DNA of 64,000 nt from Roseateles sp. DAIF2 (GTDB lineage: Bacteria; Pseudomonadota; Gammaproteobacteria; Burkholderiales; Burkholderiaceae_C). The stretch covers positions 1,364,001 to 1,428,000 of the forward strand of contig NZ_CP049919.1 of assembly GCF_015624425.1 (NCBI RefSeq), given 5' to 3'. Positions 7,807-17,149 of the stretch are shown here, in pieces. Within the stretch, counting starts at the first letter, position 1. Every line of letters begins with the position of its first letter. A model generated the notes under the pieces. It was not told where the DNA came from. It was given only the letters and a program-made list of their open reading frames with translations, and searched no databases. Both the position numbers and the translations under genes were made by a program.

Positions 7807-9852
7807 TCAGGCCTGCGGCGCGTCGGCGGCGGGCGTGCCGCCGGCCTCGCCCTCGGGCGACAGATCGATGGCCAGGGTGAGGGCGCCGGTCGGCTCCTCC
7901 TCCTCGTCCTCTTCCGTTGCCTCGGCGGCGGCCACCGGCTGGTCATCCAGGCGGGCGACCAGGCTGGCGTGCAGGTCCAGGGTCATCTCGTCGATGCCGG
8001 TGATGCGCACTTTTACATGCGCGCCGCGCGGCAGGCTCTCGCAGCCCAGGGCCTTGAACACCAGCGGGAGGGTGTCGGCGCGCACCAGGCCCTCCTTCAT
8101 CACCGCGGCATCCAGCTCGGTGATGCCCTGCTGCTGCAGATAGCGTAGGGTCCAGAAGCGCTCGATGCCGTTCTGGAAGCCGTTGTAGGCCGAGTAGGCG
8201 GCGTCGAAGCCGGAGATGATCGAGAACAGCTGCGCGTCCTTGGGCTTGAACGGCGCCACCAGCGCCGCGGTGCGGCCATGGCGCGCGCAGGCGATGATCT
8301 GCCACTGGTTCACCAGGTCCACATAGCGGCGCAGCGGCGAGGTGGCCCAGGTGTATTGCGCCACGCCCATGCCGGCATGCGGCTGGGCCTTGGTGCCCAT
8401 GCGCACCTTGACGCCCGGCGCCAGGCTGGCCTGGCTGCGGTAGATGCCGGGCAGGCCCAGGCTGTGCAGCCAGCCGCCCCAGGTCGAGTTGGCCAGGATC
8501 ATCGCCTCGGCGACGATCAGGTCCAGCGCCGAGCCGCGCTGGCGCGTCGTGATGCTGACCTGCTCGCTGCCGTCCGGCTCCTGCGTGCCGCCTCCGTTGT
8601 CGAGGCGGAAGTTGTAGTCAGGCCGGTTGAAGGTCTCGGGCTTGCCGCGCACCACCTCGCGCTTGGCCTTCAGGTCGCGGGCCAGGCGGTGGCAGAAGGC
8701 CAGCTCGGCGGCGAAGGCATAGTCGGCCGGCGCCGCGCCGGTCAGCGAGGCCTCGGTGATCACCGCGTCCAGCTTGTCGTGGCGCAGATTGCTCTTGATC
8801 GGCACGCGCTCCAGTTTCGTCTCGCTGGCCTTGATCTCCAGCGTGGCCTCGTCGAGCGTGAAGTAGATCGACACGGCCGGGCAGTCGCGGCCCTCGATCA
8901 GCGTGTAGGTCTGCACCACCTCGTCCGGCAGCATGGTCAGCTTCCAGCCCGGCATGTAGACGGTGGAATAGCGCTCGCGCGCGACCTTGTCGACGGCCGA
9001 GTCCGGCTGGATCGCGAGGCCCGGCGCGGCGATATGCACGCCGAAGGTGACGGTGCCCGAACCCAGGCCCTGCACCGACAACGCATCGTCGATCTCGGTC
9101 GTGGCCGAATCGTCGATCGAGAAGGCGGCCACCGCGGCCAGCGGCAGCTCGTCCTTGATCTCCGGCGCGGTCAGCGCGGGGAAGCCGGTGCCCTTGGGGA
9201 AGTTCTCGAACAGGAAGCGCTTCCAGTGGAACTGGTAGGGGCTGCCGATCGCGCCGGCGCCCTGCAGCAGCTCCAGCGGCGCCTTCTGCGCGCGCTTGGT
9301 CGCCTCGACCACGGCCTTGTACTCGGGGCCGTTCTTGTCCGGCTTGAACAGGATCTTGTAGATCTGCTCCTTGATCGCGGCCGGGCATTCGCCCCGGGCC
9401 AGTTCCTCGGCCCAGGCCTCGATCTGCAGCGCCTGCTGGCGCTTGCGCTCGATGCCCAGCAGCGCGGCCTTGACGATCTCCTCCGGCGCCTTCTTGAACT
9501 GGCCCTTGCCGGCGCGGCGGAAGTAATGCGGCGCCTCGAACAGGCGGAACAGCGCGGCCGCCTGATGCGTCAGGCCGGCCTTGGCGTCGAAATAGTCGCG
9601 CGCCAGCTCGGCGAAACCGAACTCGGTCTCGGGGGCGAACTCCCAGGCCAGGTCCAGGTCGATCTCCTGGGCCAGGCGCTGGCCCTCCGCGATCAGCTCG
9701 GCGGGCGCGGGCTTGTCGAACTTCAGCAGCACATTGGCCGCCTTCACTTTGACGCGCTTGCCCGACTCCAGCTCGATCTGCAGCGAGCTTTCGGCTTCGG
9801 ACATCACACGGCCGGCGAGGAACTTCCCGGCGTCATCGAACAGGGCAAACAT
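7807..9852 (-). CDS. RNB-domain exoribonuclease (RNase II/R family)
   Basis: The product degrades RNA 3'-to-5' if active. Starting at MFALFDDAGKFLAGRV (ATG 9852), it has 681 residues. The RNB catalytic core shows IDDSATTEIDDALSV, the acidic cluster that binds magnesium, then VHIAAPGLAIQPDSAVDKVA and YMPGWKLTMLPDEVVQ, with ATSPLRRYVDLVNQWQI further on. It is shorter than classical RNase R and ends in an S1-like stretch followed by an acidic low-complexity tail (EATEEDEEEE). An upstream in-frame start at 9963 exists, but it would run through the 19-bp element at 9923-9941 and adds non-conserved sequence. The TonB-like gene follows after 14 bases. Confidence 0.9.
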   Translation of the reverse strand: MFALFDDAGKFLAGRVMSEAESSLQIELESGKRVKVKAANVLLKFDKPAPAELIAEGQRLAQEIDLDLAWEFAPETEFGFAELARDYFDAKAGLTHQAAALFRLFEAPHYFRRAGKGQFKKAPEEIVKAALLGIERKRQQALQIEAWAEELARGECPAAIKEQIYKILFKPDKNGPEYKAVVEATKRAQKAPLELLQGAGAIGSPYQFHWKRFLFENFPKGTGFPALTAPEIKDELPLAAVAAFSIDDSATTEIDDALSVQGLGSGTVTFGVHIAAPGLAIQPDSAVDKVARERYSTVYMPGWKLTMLPDEVVQTYTLIEGRDCPAVSIYFTLDEATLEIKASETKLERVPIKSNLRHDKLDAVITEASLTGAAPADYAFAAELAFCHRLARDLKAKREVVRGKPETFNRPDYNFRLDNGGGTQEPDGSEQVSITTRQRGSALDLIVAEAMILANSTWGGWLHSLGLPGIYRSQASLAPGVKVRMGTKAQPHAGMGVAQYTWATSPLRRYVDLVNQWQIIACARHGRTAALVAPFKPKDAQLFSIISGFDAAYSAYNGFQNGIERFWTLRYLQQQGITELDAAVMKEGLVRADTLPLVFKALGCESLPRGAHVKVRITGIDEMTLDLHASLVARLDDQPVAAAEATEEDEEEEPTGALTLAIDLSPEGEAGGTPAADAPQA

Positions 9853-9922
9853 GGGACGGATTGTCGCCGAAGCCGCGGCCGCTTCCGCCCGGCCGGTTCG
9901 CGGGGCCACCGCTACGGGCTGT

Positions 9923-9941
9923 GGTAGTTTTCCCGGGGTGA
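9923..9941 (+). promoter_or_regulatory. 19-bp shared element, copy 1 (candidate regulator binding site)
   Basis: The sequence GGTAGTTTTCCCGGGGTGA ends 66 bases before the ROK kinase start. A second copy with one mismatch lies at 19537-19555, in front of the TonB-dependent receptor. The strict conservation in two otherwise unrelated intergenic regions that flank one locus suggests an operator, most simply of the FixJ-like regulator encoded at 12799-13464. The link to that regulator is an inference. Confidence 0.6.
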
Positions 9942-10007
9942 TGCGCCGATGGTTCTGTGCCACCCTGCGGGCCGCGCAGCAGCCTCCAGCACAGGACCTC
10001 CTTCTTG

Positions 10008-10856
10008 ATGAAGCCCGTCATTGCCATGGACATCGGCGGCACGGTCAGCCGTGCCGCCCTCATCAGCGGGACCGACATCCACTGGCGCGCCCAGCGGTCG
10101 ACGCCTGCCCGGGCCGGCCCCGAGGCGATGCTGGAGACGATGGACGAACTGCTGCGCGAGGCCCCCGCGGCGGCGGCGGCCGATGCCGCGGTGGGCGTGG
10201 CGATCGCCGGCCAGGTCGCTGAGGGCCGGGTCAGCGCACACAACCCGGCCCTGCTGCCGGGCTGGACGGACTATCCGCTGCAGGCGCGGCTGGCGCGGCG
10301 CTGGGGCCGCGTGGTCCGGGTCTGCAACGATGCGCGCGCCGCGGCCTGGGCCGAGTACCGCCATGGCGCCGGCCGGGGCTGCGACGAGTTCCTGTTCGTC
10401 ACCGTGTCGACCGGCGTTGGCGCCGGCCTGGTGCTGGGTGGGCGCCTGCACCAGGCGCGCAACGGCATGGACGCCGAGCTGGGCGAGACCCTGCTGCCGG
10501 ACGGCCGGACCCTGGAGAACCTGGCCAGCGGCACGGCCCTGAACGGGCTGGCGCGCGCGGCCGGCCGCGCCGATGCGCGGGCCCTGTTCGACGCGGCCGA
10601 TGCCGGCGATGCCGCCGCCGAGGCCCTGCTGGCCGCGGGCATCGCGCAGCTGGCCCGCAAGCTGGGCGATCTGGCGGTGCTGCTGGGCATCGCCCGCACC
10701 GCGCTCGGTGGCGGGGTCGGCCTGCGCCCCGGCTATCTGGAACGCCTGCAGCGCGCGCTGGATGGGCTGCCGGCGCTGTACCGGCAGGAGCTGCGGCGCG
10801 CCGAGCTGGGCGGCGACGCCGGGCTGGTGGGCGCGGCCGAGCTGGCGCGATGCTGA
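10008..10856 (+). CDS. ROK-family sugar kinase
   Basis: ROK kinases phosphorylate hexoses or N-acylated hexosamines at O6 in the cytoplasm. From ATG 10008 the 282-residue protein starts MKPVIAMDIGGTVSRAAL (phosphate-binding loop), has VRVCNDARAAAWAEYRHGAG with the catalytic Asp after Asn, and FVTVSTGVGAGLVLGGRL. The Cys-rich zinc motif that usually follows in ROK proteins is absent: the corresponding stretch reads ELGETLLPDGRTLENLASGT. That makes it a zinc-less variant. Its gene overlaps the sensor kinase gene by seven bases and faces a GH9 hydrolase and sugar importer, so it most likely phosphorylates the monosaccharide they release (glucose, glucosamine or GlcNAc); the exact substrate is not readable. 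Confidence 0.85.
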   Translation: MKPVIAMDIGGTVSRAALISGTDIHWRAQRSTPARAGPEAMLETMDELLREAPAAAAADAAVGVAIAGQVAEGRVSAHNPALLPGWTDYPLQARLARRWGRVVRVCNDARAAAWAEYRHGAGRGCDEFLFVTVSTGVGAGLVLGGRLHQARNGMDAELGETLLPDGRTLENLASGTALNGLARAAGRADARALFDAADAGDAAAEALLAAGIAQLARKLGDLAVLLGIARTALGGGVGLRPGYLERLQRALDGLPALYRQELRRAELGGDAGLVGAAELARC

Positions 10857-12823
10857 ACCCGGGGGCGGACCTGGCCGCCGGCCCGCGCCGCCCCGCCTGG
10901 CTGCTGGCCCTGGGCGTGGCCGCGAGCCTGCTGCTGCTGTCGGTGGGCGCCTGGTGGTGGCTGGCCGAGCAGCGCGAGGACGAGGCGCGCCGCGCCGCGC
11001 TGGATCGCACCTGGCTGGAACAGTCGCTGGCCCAGACCCTGCAGATCAATGAGCGCATGCTCAGCAACTGGGCCCATGACCTGGGCACGCCGTCCGAGGC
11101 GGCCGCGGCCGAGTTCCAGACCCGCATCGCCGGGCTGATGAAGGACAACCCGGCGCTGCTGGCGGTGGAGCCGATCGACCGGCAGGGCGCGCGCCAGGGC
11201 GGGCTGCCGCTGTACCGCGAGCGCCCGGCCCAGCTGCCGCCGCTGAGCGATCCGCTGATTCAATCGGCGGTGGTGCGGGCCCTGACCCTGGAGCAGCCGG
11301 TCTACAGCCAGGTGATCGAGCAGGGCGGGGCGCTGTGGGTGCTGGCGGTGCCGGTGCCGGGCGAGCCGGGCGCCGCGCCGGCCGCGCTGCTGGCGACCTA
11401 CGACCTGGACCGGCTGCTGGAGCAGGAGGTGCCCTGGTGGTTCGTGCAGCGCTACGACCTCAGCCTGGTCGACCGTCATTACAAGCGGCTGGCGCCGCGC
11501 GACGGCCATGCGCCCGCCTCGCAGGAGGCGGTGCACCGGATCGGCTTCGGGCCCGAGGCCGGCGGGCTGGCGCTGTGGGTGGCGCCGCATGAGCCGGGCC
11601 AGGGTCAGCGCCTGCTGGCCCTGCTGGCCGGCGCGGCCCTGCTGTTCGCGCTGGCGGTGCTGTGGCTGCTGTGGGTGCTGTACCGCTGGCTGCGCGAGCG
11701 CCAGGCCGCGCAGCGCGCGCTGTCGGCCTCGCGCGAGCAGCTGCGTGCGGTGCTGGCGGGCCTGGAGTCGGCGGTGTCGGTCAGCGCGCTGGCCGATGGC
11801 CGGCTGCTGTTTCGCAACCGGCATCACGAGACGGTGTTCGCCTGCGCCGCCGAGGCGCCCTGCTGCCTGCTGCCGCCCTGGGGGCGGCCGCTGGACGCGG
11901 AGCTGCGCGCGCTGGACTGCTTCGACCCGGCGCTGCAGCGCTGGTACCACCTGGAGCGGCGCAGTATGCAATGGGTGGACGGCTCCACCGTGCTGCTGGA
12001 CATCGCCACCGACATCAGCGCCGAGCGCCAGGCCGCCGACACGGCGCGCGAGCGCGACGATCTGCTGCAGCACACCGCGCGGCTGAGCAGCCTGGCGGAG
12101 TTCGCCTCCGGCATCGCGCATGAGCTGAACCAGCCGCTGGCCGCGCTGGCCAACTATGTGGCGGTGGCGGACAGCCTGCTGACCCAGTCGCCGGCACCGC
12201 TGCCGCGCATCGAGGACGCGGTGCGCCGCGCCGGCGAGGAGGCGCGCCGCGCCGGCCAGATCATCCAGAGCCTGCGCAACTTCATCCACAAGCGCCGGGT
12301 CGAGGTGCGCTCGCATGAGTTAAGCGCGCTGCTGGCCGAGCCGCTGGCCCTGCTGGCACCGCTGGCCCAGCGCCTGCAGGTGGTGCCGCGCGTGCTGCCC
12401 CCAGCCGAGCCGGCCCGGCTGGACTGCGACGGCGTGATGATGGAGCAGGTGCTGTTCAATCTGCTGCGCAATGCGCTGGAGGCGCTGGCGACGCTGGAGC
12501 AGATGCCGGCCGCCGATGCGCTGGTGCTGGAGATCCGTGCCGAGCCGGGCGAGCCCGAGCTGCAGGTCAGCGTGGCCGACCGCGGCCCGGGCGTGAGCCG
12601 GCCCGACCAGCTGTTCCAGGCCTTCTACACCACCAAGGGCGAGGGCATGGGCCTGGGCCTGGCGATCTGCCGCACCGTGATCGAGGGCCATGGCGGCCGC
12701 CTGTGGGCCGAGCCCAATCCCGGCGGCGGCGCGCGCTTTTGCTTCCGGCTGCCGCGCTCGGCGCGGCAGGGCGACATCCTTTTAAGCGAGCCACTCACAT
12801 GCACAGCGACCCTGCCGACCTGA
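10850..12823 (+). CDS. Membrane sensor histidine kinase of the sugar locus
   Basis: This 657-residue protein is a two-membrane-segment sensor kinase: TM1 about residues 16-38, a periplasmic sensing region of about 215 residues, and TM2 about 256-280 (LLALLAGAALLFALAVLWLL). A PAS-like segment follows, then the H-box EFASGIAHELNQPLAALAN with the phospho-acceptor H424, an N-box (FNLLRNALEAL), VADRGPGV and GEGMGLGLAICRTVIEGHGG of the ATPase domain. It resembles FixL/DctB-type kinases. It overlaps the ROK gene at its start and the response-regulator gene at its end, so kinase and regulator form a cognate pair. The signal may be a periplasmic sugar; this is inferred only from context. Confidence 0.92.
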   Translation: MLNPGADLAAGPRRPAWLLALGVAASLLLLSVGAWWWLAEQREDEARRAALDRTWLEQSLAQTLQINERMLSNWAHDLGTPSEAAAAEFQTRIAGLMKDNPALLAVEPIDRQGARQGGLPLYRERPAQLPPLSDPLIQSAVVRALTLEQPVYSQVIEQGGALWVLAVPVPGEPGAAPAALLATYDLDRLLEQEVPWWFVQRYDLSLVDRHYKRLAPRDGHAPASQEAVHRIGFGPEAGGLALWVAPHEPGQGQRLLALLAGAALLFALAVLWLLWVLYRWLRERQAAQRALSASREQLRAVLAGLESAVSVSALADGRLLFRNRHHETVFACAAEAPCCLLPPWGRPLDAELRALDCFDPALQRWYHLERRSMQWVDGSTVLLDIATDISAERQAADTARERDDLLQHTARLSSLAEFASGIAHELNQPLAALANYVAVADSLLTQSPAPLPRIEDAVRRAGEEARRAGQIIQSLRNFIHKRRVEVRSHELSALLAEPLALLAPLAQRLQVVPRVLPPAEPARLDCDGVMMEQVLFNLLRNALEALATLEQMPAADALVLEIRAEPGEPELQVSVADRGPGVSRPDQLFQAFYTTKGEGMGLGLAICRTVIEGHGGRLWAEPNPGGGARFCFRLPRSARQGDILLSEPLTCTATLPT

Positions 12824-13464
12824 TGATGAACCCGCGCGTGGCCGTCATCGACGACGATCCGGCGGTGCGCCATTCGCTGGGCCTGCTGCTGGAGACGCGC
12901 GGCTGGCGCGCCCAGCCCTTCGAGCGCGCCGGCGATTTCCTGCAGCAGGCCCGGGCCGCGGATTTCCACTGCCTGGTGATCGATGTGCGCATCCCCGGCA
13001 TGAGCGGCCTGGAGCTGTTCGCCGAGCTGGGCCGCCAGACGCGCGAGCTGGGCGCCTACCTGCCGCCGGTGCTGTTCCTGACCGGCCATGGCGACATCCC
13101 GATGGTGGTGCATGCGCTGCAGCAGGGTGCGCGCGACTTCCTCGAGAAGCCGGCCGATCCGCGCACCCTGCTCGACGCGGTCGGCAAGGCCCTGCTGGTC
13201 GACCGCGGCGCGCGCGAGGAACATGCGGCGCGCGCCGGCCTGCTCGGCGAGATCGCGGGTCTGACCGCGCGCGAACGCGAGGTGCTGACCGAGATGGTGG
13301 CCGGCTACCTCAGCAAGCAGATCGCCGACCATCTGCAGATCAGCACCAAGACGGTGGAGGCGCACCGCCTGCGCATCTGCCACAAGTTCAATGTGCGCAC
13401 CGGCATGGAGCTGGCCGCCAAGCTGCGCGAGATCCCGCCCAGCCTGTGGCAGCGACGGGTCTGA
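12799..13464 (+). CDS. FixJ/LuxR-type response regulator of the sugar locus
   Basis: The 221-residue product has an N-terminal receiver domain (VAVIDDDPAVRHSLGLLLE, phospho-acceptor Asp in LVIDVRIPGMSG at about residue 62, Lys in FLEKPAD) and a C-terminal LuxR-type helix-turn-helix (LTAREREVLTEMVAGYLSKQ, then ISTKTVEAHRLRI). This is the FixJ layout. ATG 12799 is chosen (AAGCGAG lies upstream); starts at 12823 or 12826, the first of which overlaps the kinase stop as TGATG, are also possible and would remove 8-9 residues. It is the best candidate to bind the 19-bp elements at 9923 and 19537. The GH9 gene converges from the other strand 15 bases downstream. Confidence 0.92.
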   Translation: MHSDPADLMMNPRVAVIDDDPAVRHSLGLLLETRGWRAQPFERAGDFLQQARAADFHCLVIDVRIPGMSGLELFAELGRQTRELGAYLPPVLFLTGHGDIPMVVHALQQGARDFLEKPADPRTLLDAVGKALLVDRGAREEHAARAGLLGEIAGLTAREREVLTEMVAGYLSKQIADHLQISTKTVEAHRLRICHKFNVRTGMELAAKLREIPPSLWQRRV

Positions 13465-13479
13465 GTTGCTTGCTCCGCC

Positions 13480-15156
13480 TTACTGCAGCGCCAGCGCCAG
13501 GAACAGCCAGGCGCCATGCGGCAGCCATTGCTCGCTCCAGCGCCAGGAATGGCGCGGCTCGGTCTCCCAGGGCATGCGGAAGTCGATGCCGGCCTCGTCG
13601 TCCAGGCCGGCGGTGATGCCGTTGCAGACGCCCCCCGGCGCGTTCCAGTAGCCCGGTTCGTAGCGCGGGTTGTTGTGGCCCTGGCCCTGCATCATGCAGG
13701 CATCGAAGGGGTTGCGGCCGAAGATCCAGTGCAGCGCATCCTGGGCATAGCGCTCGGCCTGCGCATCCAGCGGCGCCGGCAGATCCAGGGTCTTGCCGGC
13801 CCAGCGGGCAGCCGCGGCCAGCGAGGCGAGGCGCGCGTTCTCGCCCTGCCACCAATAGCCGCTCTCGTTCTCGTGCGGGAAGAAGAACTGCACCCGGCCG
13901 GGCTGTTGCGGCATTTGCACCCACTGGCGCGGGTAGCCGAAAGGATTGACGCCCTGCTCATGGGTCAGGGTCAACTCTTGCGCCAGGCCGCGCCTCAGCC
14001 CGGCCCGCGCCGCCGGTGCGCCGGGCGCCTCGGGGCAGATTTCCAGCCAGCGCAGCAGCGCCACATAGGGCAGGCCGGCCTCGGCGGCATGGAAAAAACT
14101 GCGCGTGCGCGCGTCGTCGGCCCAGAAGAAGCCGGCCGCGTCCTGGCGCGCCAGCAGGCGCTGCGCGCGCTGCGCGGCGGCCTCGGCATGGCCGGCCGCG
14201 CCGGAGGCCGCATGCAGCTCGGTGGCGGCCAGCAGCGCGCAATAGTCGTCGATGATGTTCTCGCGGCCATCGTCCAGGTAGGCGAGGCCCTGCGCCTGCA
14301 GATGCGCGAAGCCCAGCTCGGCGGCCTGCAGATAGCGCGCGCGCTCGAACTCGCCGTCGCGCGGCAGCCGGCTGGCGCGCGCCAGCGCCGCGATGCTGGC
14401 GCCGGCGCCCTGGCGGAAGCCGGCCCGGTAGCGCGTCGACAGGATGCCCTGCTGGGTGCTGTAGCTGCAGACCTGGCGCTGCGCCACGTCCTTGCTCCAG
14501 CGGTCGAACACCGTCATGCAGAAGCTGCCGTCCGGCTGCTGCATGCGGCACAGGAAATCGGCGCCATGCAGGGCCTCGTCGACCATGCGCTCGTCCATCC
14601 ACAGCGGCGCGGCGGGTGCGGCGTCGCGGCCCGCCAGCAGGTTCCACACCAGCTGCGGCGTCTGCTGCGGGTTCATGTGCTGGGCATAGGACAGGTGCGA
14701 GAGGTATTTGGAGGTATCGCCCGAGGCGTCGTACCAGCCGCCGCGCAGGTCCAGGCGCTGCGCCTCGCCGAGCACCGGGCAGTCGCGGTCGGCCCGGTCG
14801 AAGAGGCCGGTGCAGCGCTGCGACTTGAAGTAATGCAGCAGGTCCGACAGCAGCTGGCCGTCGTAGATCGAATCGGCGATGGCGAAGGGCGCCGAGATGC
14901 AGTGCGACTCGGCCCCCTCCAGCTGCAGGCGGTAGCGCCCCGGCGCTTGCAGCTCGGAGAAGTCGGCGGCCCAGTACCGCCAGTCGCGCCAGCCGGGCAC
15001 GCCGCCCAGCGGCTGCAGGCGGCCGCGCCAGCGGGCCTGCCCGCCGTCGGGGTCCAGCAGCCGGAAGTCTTCGGTCGCCGGCGAGGTGGTGGCTTGCAGC
15101 AGGGCGCACTTGTGCGCGGCGGGCGCGTAGCCCAGGTGGTTGTGCAGGAATTTCAT
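13480..15156 (-). CDS. GH9-family glycoside hydrolase, cytoplasmic
   Basis: From ATG 15156 (MKFLHNHLGYAPAAHKCALL) the protein has 558 residues. It has an N-terminal Ig-like/cellulase-N domain and a GH9 (alpha/alpha)6 catalytic domain with GGWYDASGDTSKYLSHLSYA (the two catalytic Asp near residues 143-147) and HENESGYWWQGENARLASLA with the general-acid Glu. There is no signal peptide, unlike secreted GH9 endoglucanases. It most resembles the intracellular GH9 proteins found in Vibrio chitin/cello-oligosaccharide gene clusters, some of which act as exo-glucosaminidase or beta-glucosidase. It closes the importer operon (10 bases after the ATPase), which fits hydrolysis of imported di- or oligosaccharides. 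Cellobiose versus glucosamine-containing substrates is unresolved. Confidence 0.85.
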   Translation of the reverse strand: MKFLHNHLGYAPAAHKCALLQATTSPATEDFRLLDPDGGQARWRGRLQPLGGVPGWRDWRYWAADFSELQAPGRYRLQLEGAESHCISAPFAIADSIYDGQLLSDLLHYFKSQRCTGLFDRADRDCPVLGEAQRLDLRGGWYDASGDTSKYLSHLSYAQHMNPQQTPQLVWNLLAGRDAAPAAPLWMDERMVDEALHGADFLCRMQQPDGSFCMTVFDRWSKDVAQRQVCSYSTQQGILSTRYRAGFRQGAGASIAALARASRLPRDGEFERARYLQAAELGFAHLQAQGLAYLDDGRENIIDDYCALLAATELHAASGAAGHAEAAAQRAQRLLARQDAAGFFWADDARTRSFFHAAEAGLPYVALLRWLEICPEAPGAPAARAGLRRGLAQELTLTHEQGVNPFGYPRQWVQMPQQPGRVQFFFPHENESGYWWQGENARLASLAAAARWAGKTLDLPAPLDAQAERYAQDALHWIFGRNPFDACMMQGQGHNNPRYEPGYWNAPGGVCNGITAGLDDEAGIDFRMPWETEPRHSWRWSEQWLPHGAWLFLALALQ

Positions 15157-15166
15157 CGTTGGCGGC

Positions 15167-16291
15167 TCAGTGGCTGGCGCTGCGGGGATGGGCCAGGCCC
15201 TGGGCATCGAACAGCAGGGCATGGCGGGCCGGCAGCTGCAGGCGCAGCGCCGCGCCGGTGGCGCAGGGGGGCAGGTCTTGCCGGCTCAGCTTGGCGCACA
15301 GGCGCTGCGGCAGGCCGGGCTGGGAGACATAGGCCAGCAGGTGGTCGCCCAGGTACTCGACCAGGTCCAGCCGGCCGGCAGTCGGCGCCGCATCTGCCGG
15401 GGGCGCATCGGCGCTCGCCAGCCGCAGATGCTCGGGCCGCAGGCCCAGGGTCACGGCGCTGCCGAGCGCGCTGCGCCGTGCATCGACGGCCACCGCGATG
15501 CGGCCGAGGCCCTCGACCTCGACCTGGGCCAGCGCCGCATCGGCGGCGAGCAGCCGGCCCGGCAGCAGGTTCATGCGCGGCGCGCCCAGGAAGCCGGCGA
15601 CGAAGAGATTGGCCGGGTGCTCGTAGAGCTCGGCCGGGCTGCCGACCTGCTGCACCACGCCGCCGTCGAACACCACGATGCGGCTGGCCAGGGTCATCGC
15701 CTCCACCTGGTCATGGGTGACATAGATCATCGTCGCGCCGAGCTGCTGGTGCAGCCGGGCCAGCTCGACCCGCATGTCCTGGCGCAGCGCCGCGTCCAGG
15801 TTGGACAGCGGCTCGTCGAACAGGAAGACCTGGGGTTCGCGCACGATGGCCCGGCCGATCGCGACGCGCTGGCGCTGGCCGCCGGACAGGGTCCTGGGCT
15901 TGCGCTCCAGCAGATGCGCGATCTGCAGCACCTCGGCCGAGCGCGCGACGCGCACGCGCACCTCGGCCCTGGGCACGCCGGCCATGCGCAGCGCAAATCC
16001 CATGTTCTCGGCCACGCTCATGTGCGGGTAGAGCGCGTAGGACTGGAACACCATCGCGATGCCGCGCTGTGCGGCCGGCAGCTCGTTGGCGCGCCGCTCG
16101 CCGATGCGCAGCTCGCCGGCGCTGGCGCTCGCCAGGCCGGCGATGATGCGCAGCAGGGTGGACTTGCCCGAGCCCGAGGGCCCGACGAAGACGACGAACT
16201 CGCCCGCCTCGATCTGCAGGTCCACGCCCTTGATGACGGGAGCCTGGGGGCCGAAGTCCTTCTCGATCCGATGCAATGTGACGGCGCTCAT
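15167..16291 (-). CDS. ABC sugar importer ATPase (MalK/UgpC type)
   Basis: The 374-residue protein energises the sugar importer from the cytoplasmic side. It has Walker A FVGPSGSGKSTLLRI, the Q-loop region AMVFQSYALYPHMSVAENM, signature LSGGQRQRVAIGRAI, Walker B VFLFDEPLSNLDAALR and the H-loop YVTHDQVEAM. The C-terminal regulatory TOBE/OB domain (about residues 240-374) is the MalK/UgpC type, including GLRPEHL. It is six bases after the second permease gene and ten before GH9. MalK-type ATPases are sometimes shared among importers, but the operon position argues for this one serving the local permeases. Confidence 0.93.
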   Translation of the reverse strand: MSAVTLHRIEKDFGPQAPVIKGVDLQIEAGEFVVFVGPSGSGKSTLLRIIAGLASASAGELRIGERRANELPAAQRGIAMVFQSYALYPHMSVAENMGFALRMAGVPRAEVRVRVARSAEVLQIAHLLERKPRTLSGGQRQRVAIGRAIVREPQVFLFDEPLSNLDAALRQDMRVELARLHQQLGATMIYVTHDQVEAMTLASRIVVFDGGVVQQVGSPAELYEHPANLFVAGFLGAPRMNLLPGRLLAADAALAQVEVEGLGRIAVAVDARRSALGSAVTLGLRPEHLRLASADAPPADAAPTAGRLDLVEYLGDHLLAYVSQPGLPQRLCAKLSRQDLPPCATGAALRLQLPARHALLFDAQGLAHPRSASH

Positions 16292-16297
16292 GGCGGT

Positions 16298-17149
16298 TCA
16301 ACCCTTGACGGCCCCGGCGGCGAGGCCCTTGACGAAATAGCGCTGCCCGGCGAAGAAGACCAGCAGCACGGGCAGGGTGGAGACGGCCCCGGCGGCCATC
16401 ATCAGGTCGTAGCGGTGCTGGAACTGGCTGACGAACAGGCGGATGCCGACCGGGATGGTCTGCACCTCGGCGCTGCTGGTCAGCACCCAGGCGAAGAACA
16501 GCTCGTCCCAGGCCAGCAGGAACACGAAGGTGGCGGTGGCGATGATGCCGGGCGCGCTGAGCGGCAGCACGATGCGCACGAAGGCGCCCAGGCGCGAGCA
16601 GCCGTCGATGATGGCGGCGTCCTCCAGCTCGCGCGGGATCGCGACGAAGAAGCCGCGCATGATCCAGATGCTGGCCGGCGTGAACAGCGCCACATAGAGG
16701 AAGACCAGGCCCTGCATGCTGTCCAGCAGCACCAGGCCGTAGCGCTCGCCGAGCTGGCGGTACAGCATGTAGAGCGGCAGGAAGAACAGCATGCCGGGGA
16801 TCACCTGGGTCACCGTGATGGCCAGGCTGAAGGCATTGCCGCCGCGAAAGCGCAGGCGCGCCAGCGCGTAGGCGGCGCAGACGGCGCAGGCGGTCGACAG
16901 CAGGGTGCTGAGGCCGCAGATGATCAGGCTGTTGCGGAAGAAGCCGAAGAAGTCCACCCGGATCCAGAGCTCGCGGTAGTTCTGCCAGCGCAGATCGAGG
17001 CCGGCGCCGAGCTGGGCGCCGTTGGCGATCTCGCTGTAGTTGCGCAGCGAGGACAGCAGCATCCAGGCGATCGGCAGCAGCGAGAGCCCGACGATGGCCC
17101 AGGTCAGCAGGTCGAGCAGGGCGCGCGCGCGCGGCGAGGGCTTAGGCAT
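16298..17149 (-). CDS. ABC sugar importer permease, MalG type
   Basis: This 283-residue protein has about six membrane helices, beginning with LLDLLTWAIVGLSLLPIAWM, and the cytoplasmic EAA loop ELEDAAIIDGCSRLGAFVRI that docks onto the ATPase. Its size and the FFLPLYMLYRQLGE region match MalG/UgpE-like permeases. It overlaps the upstream permease gene by eight bases and forms the heterodimeric channel with it. Confidence 0.92.
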   Translation of the reverse strand: MPKPSPRARALLDLLTWAIVGLSLLPIAWMLLSSLRNYSEIANGAQLGAGLDLRWQNYRELWIRVDFFGFFRNSLIICGLSTLLSTACAVCAAYALARLRFRGGNAFSLAITVTQVIPGMLFFLPLYMLYRQLGERYGLVLLDSMQGLVFLYVALFTPASIWIMRGFFVAIPRELEDAAIIDGCSRLGAFVRIVLPLSAPGIIATATFVFLLAWDELFFAWVLTSSAEVQTIPVGIRLFVSQFQHRYDLMMAAGAVSTLPVLLVFFAGQRYFVKGLAAGAVKG

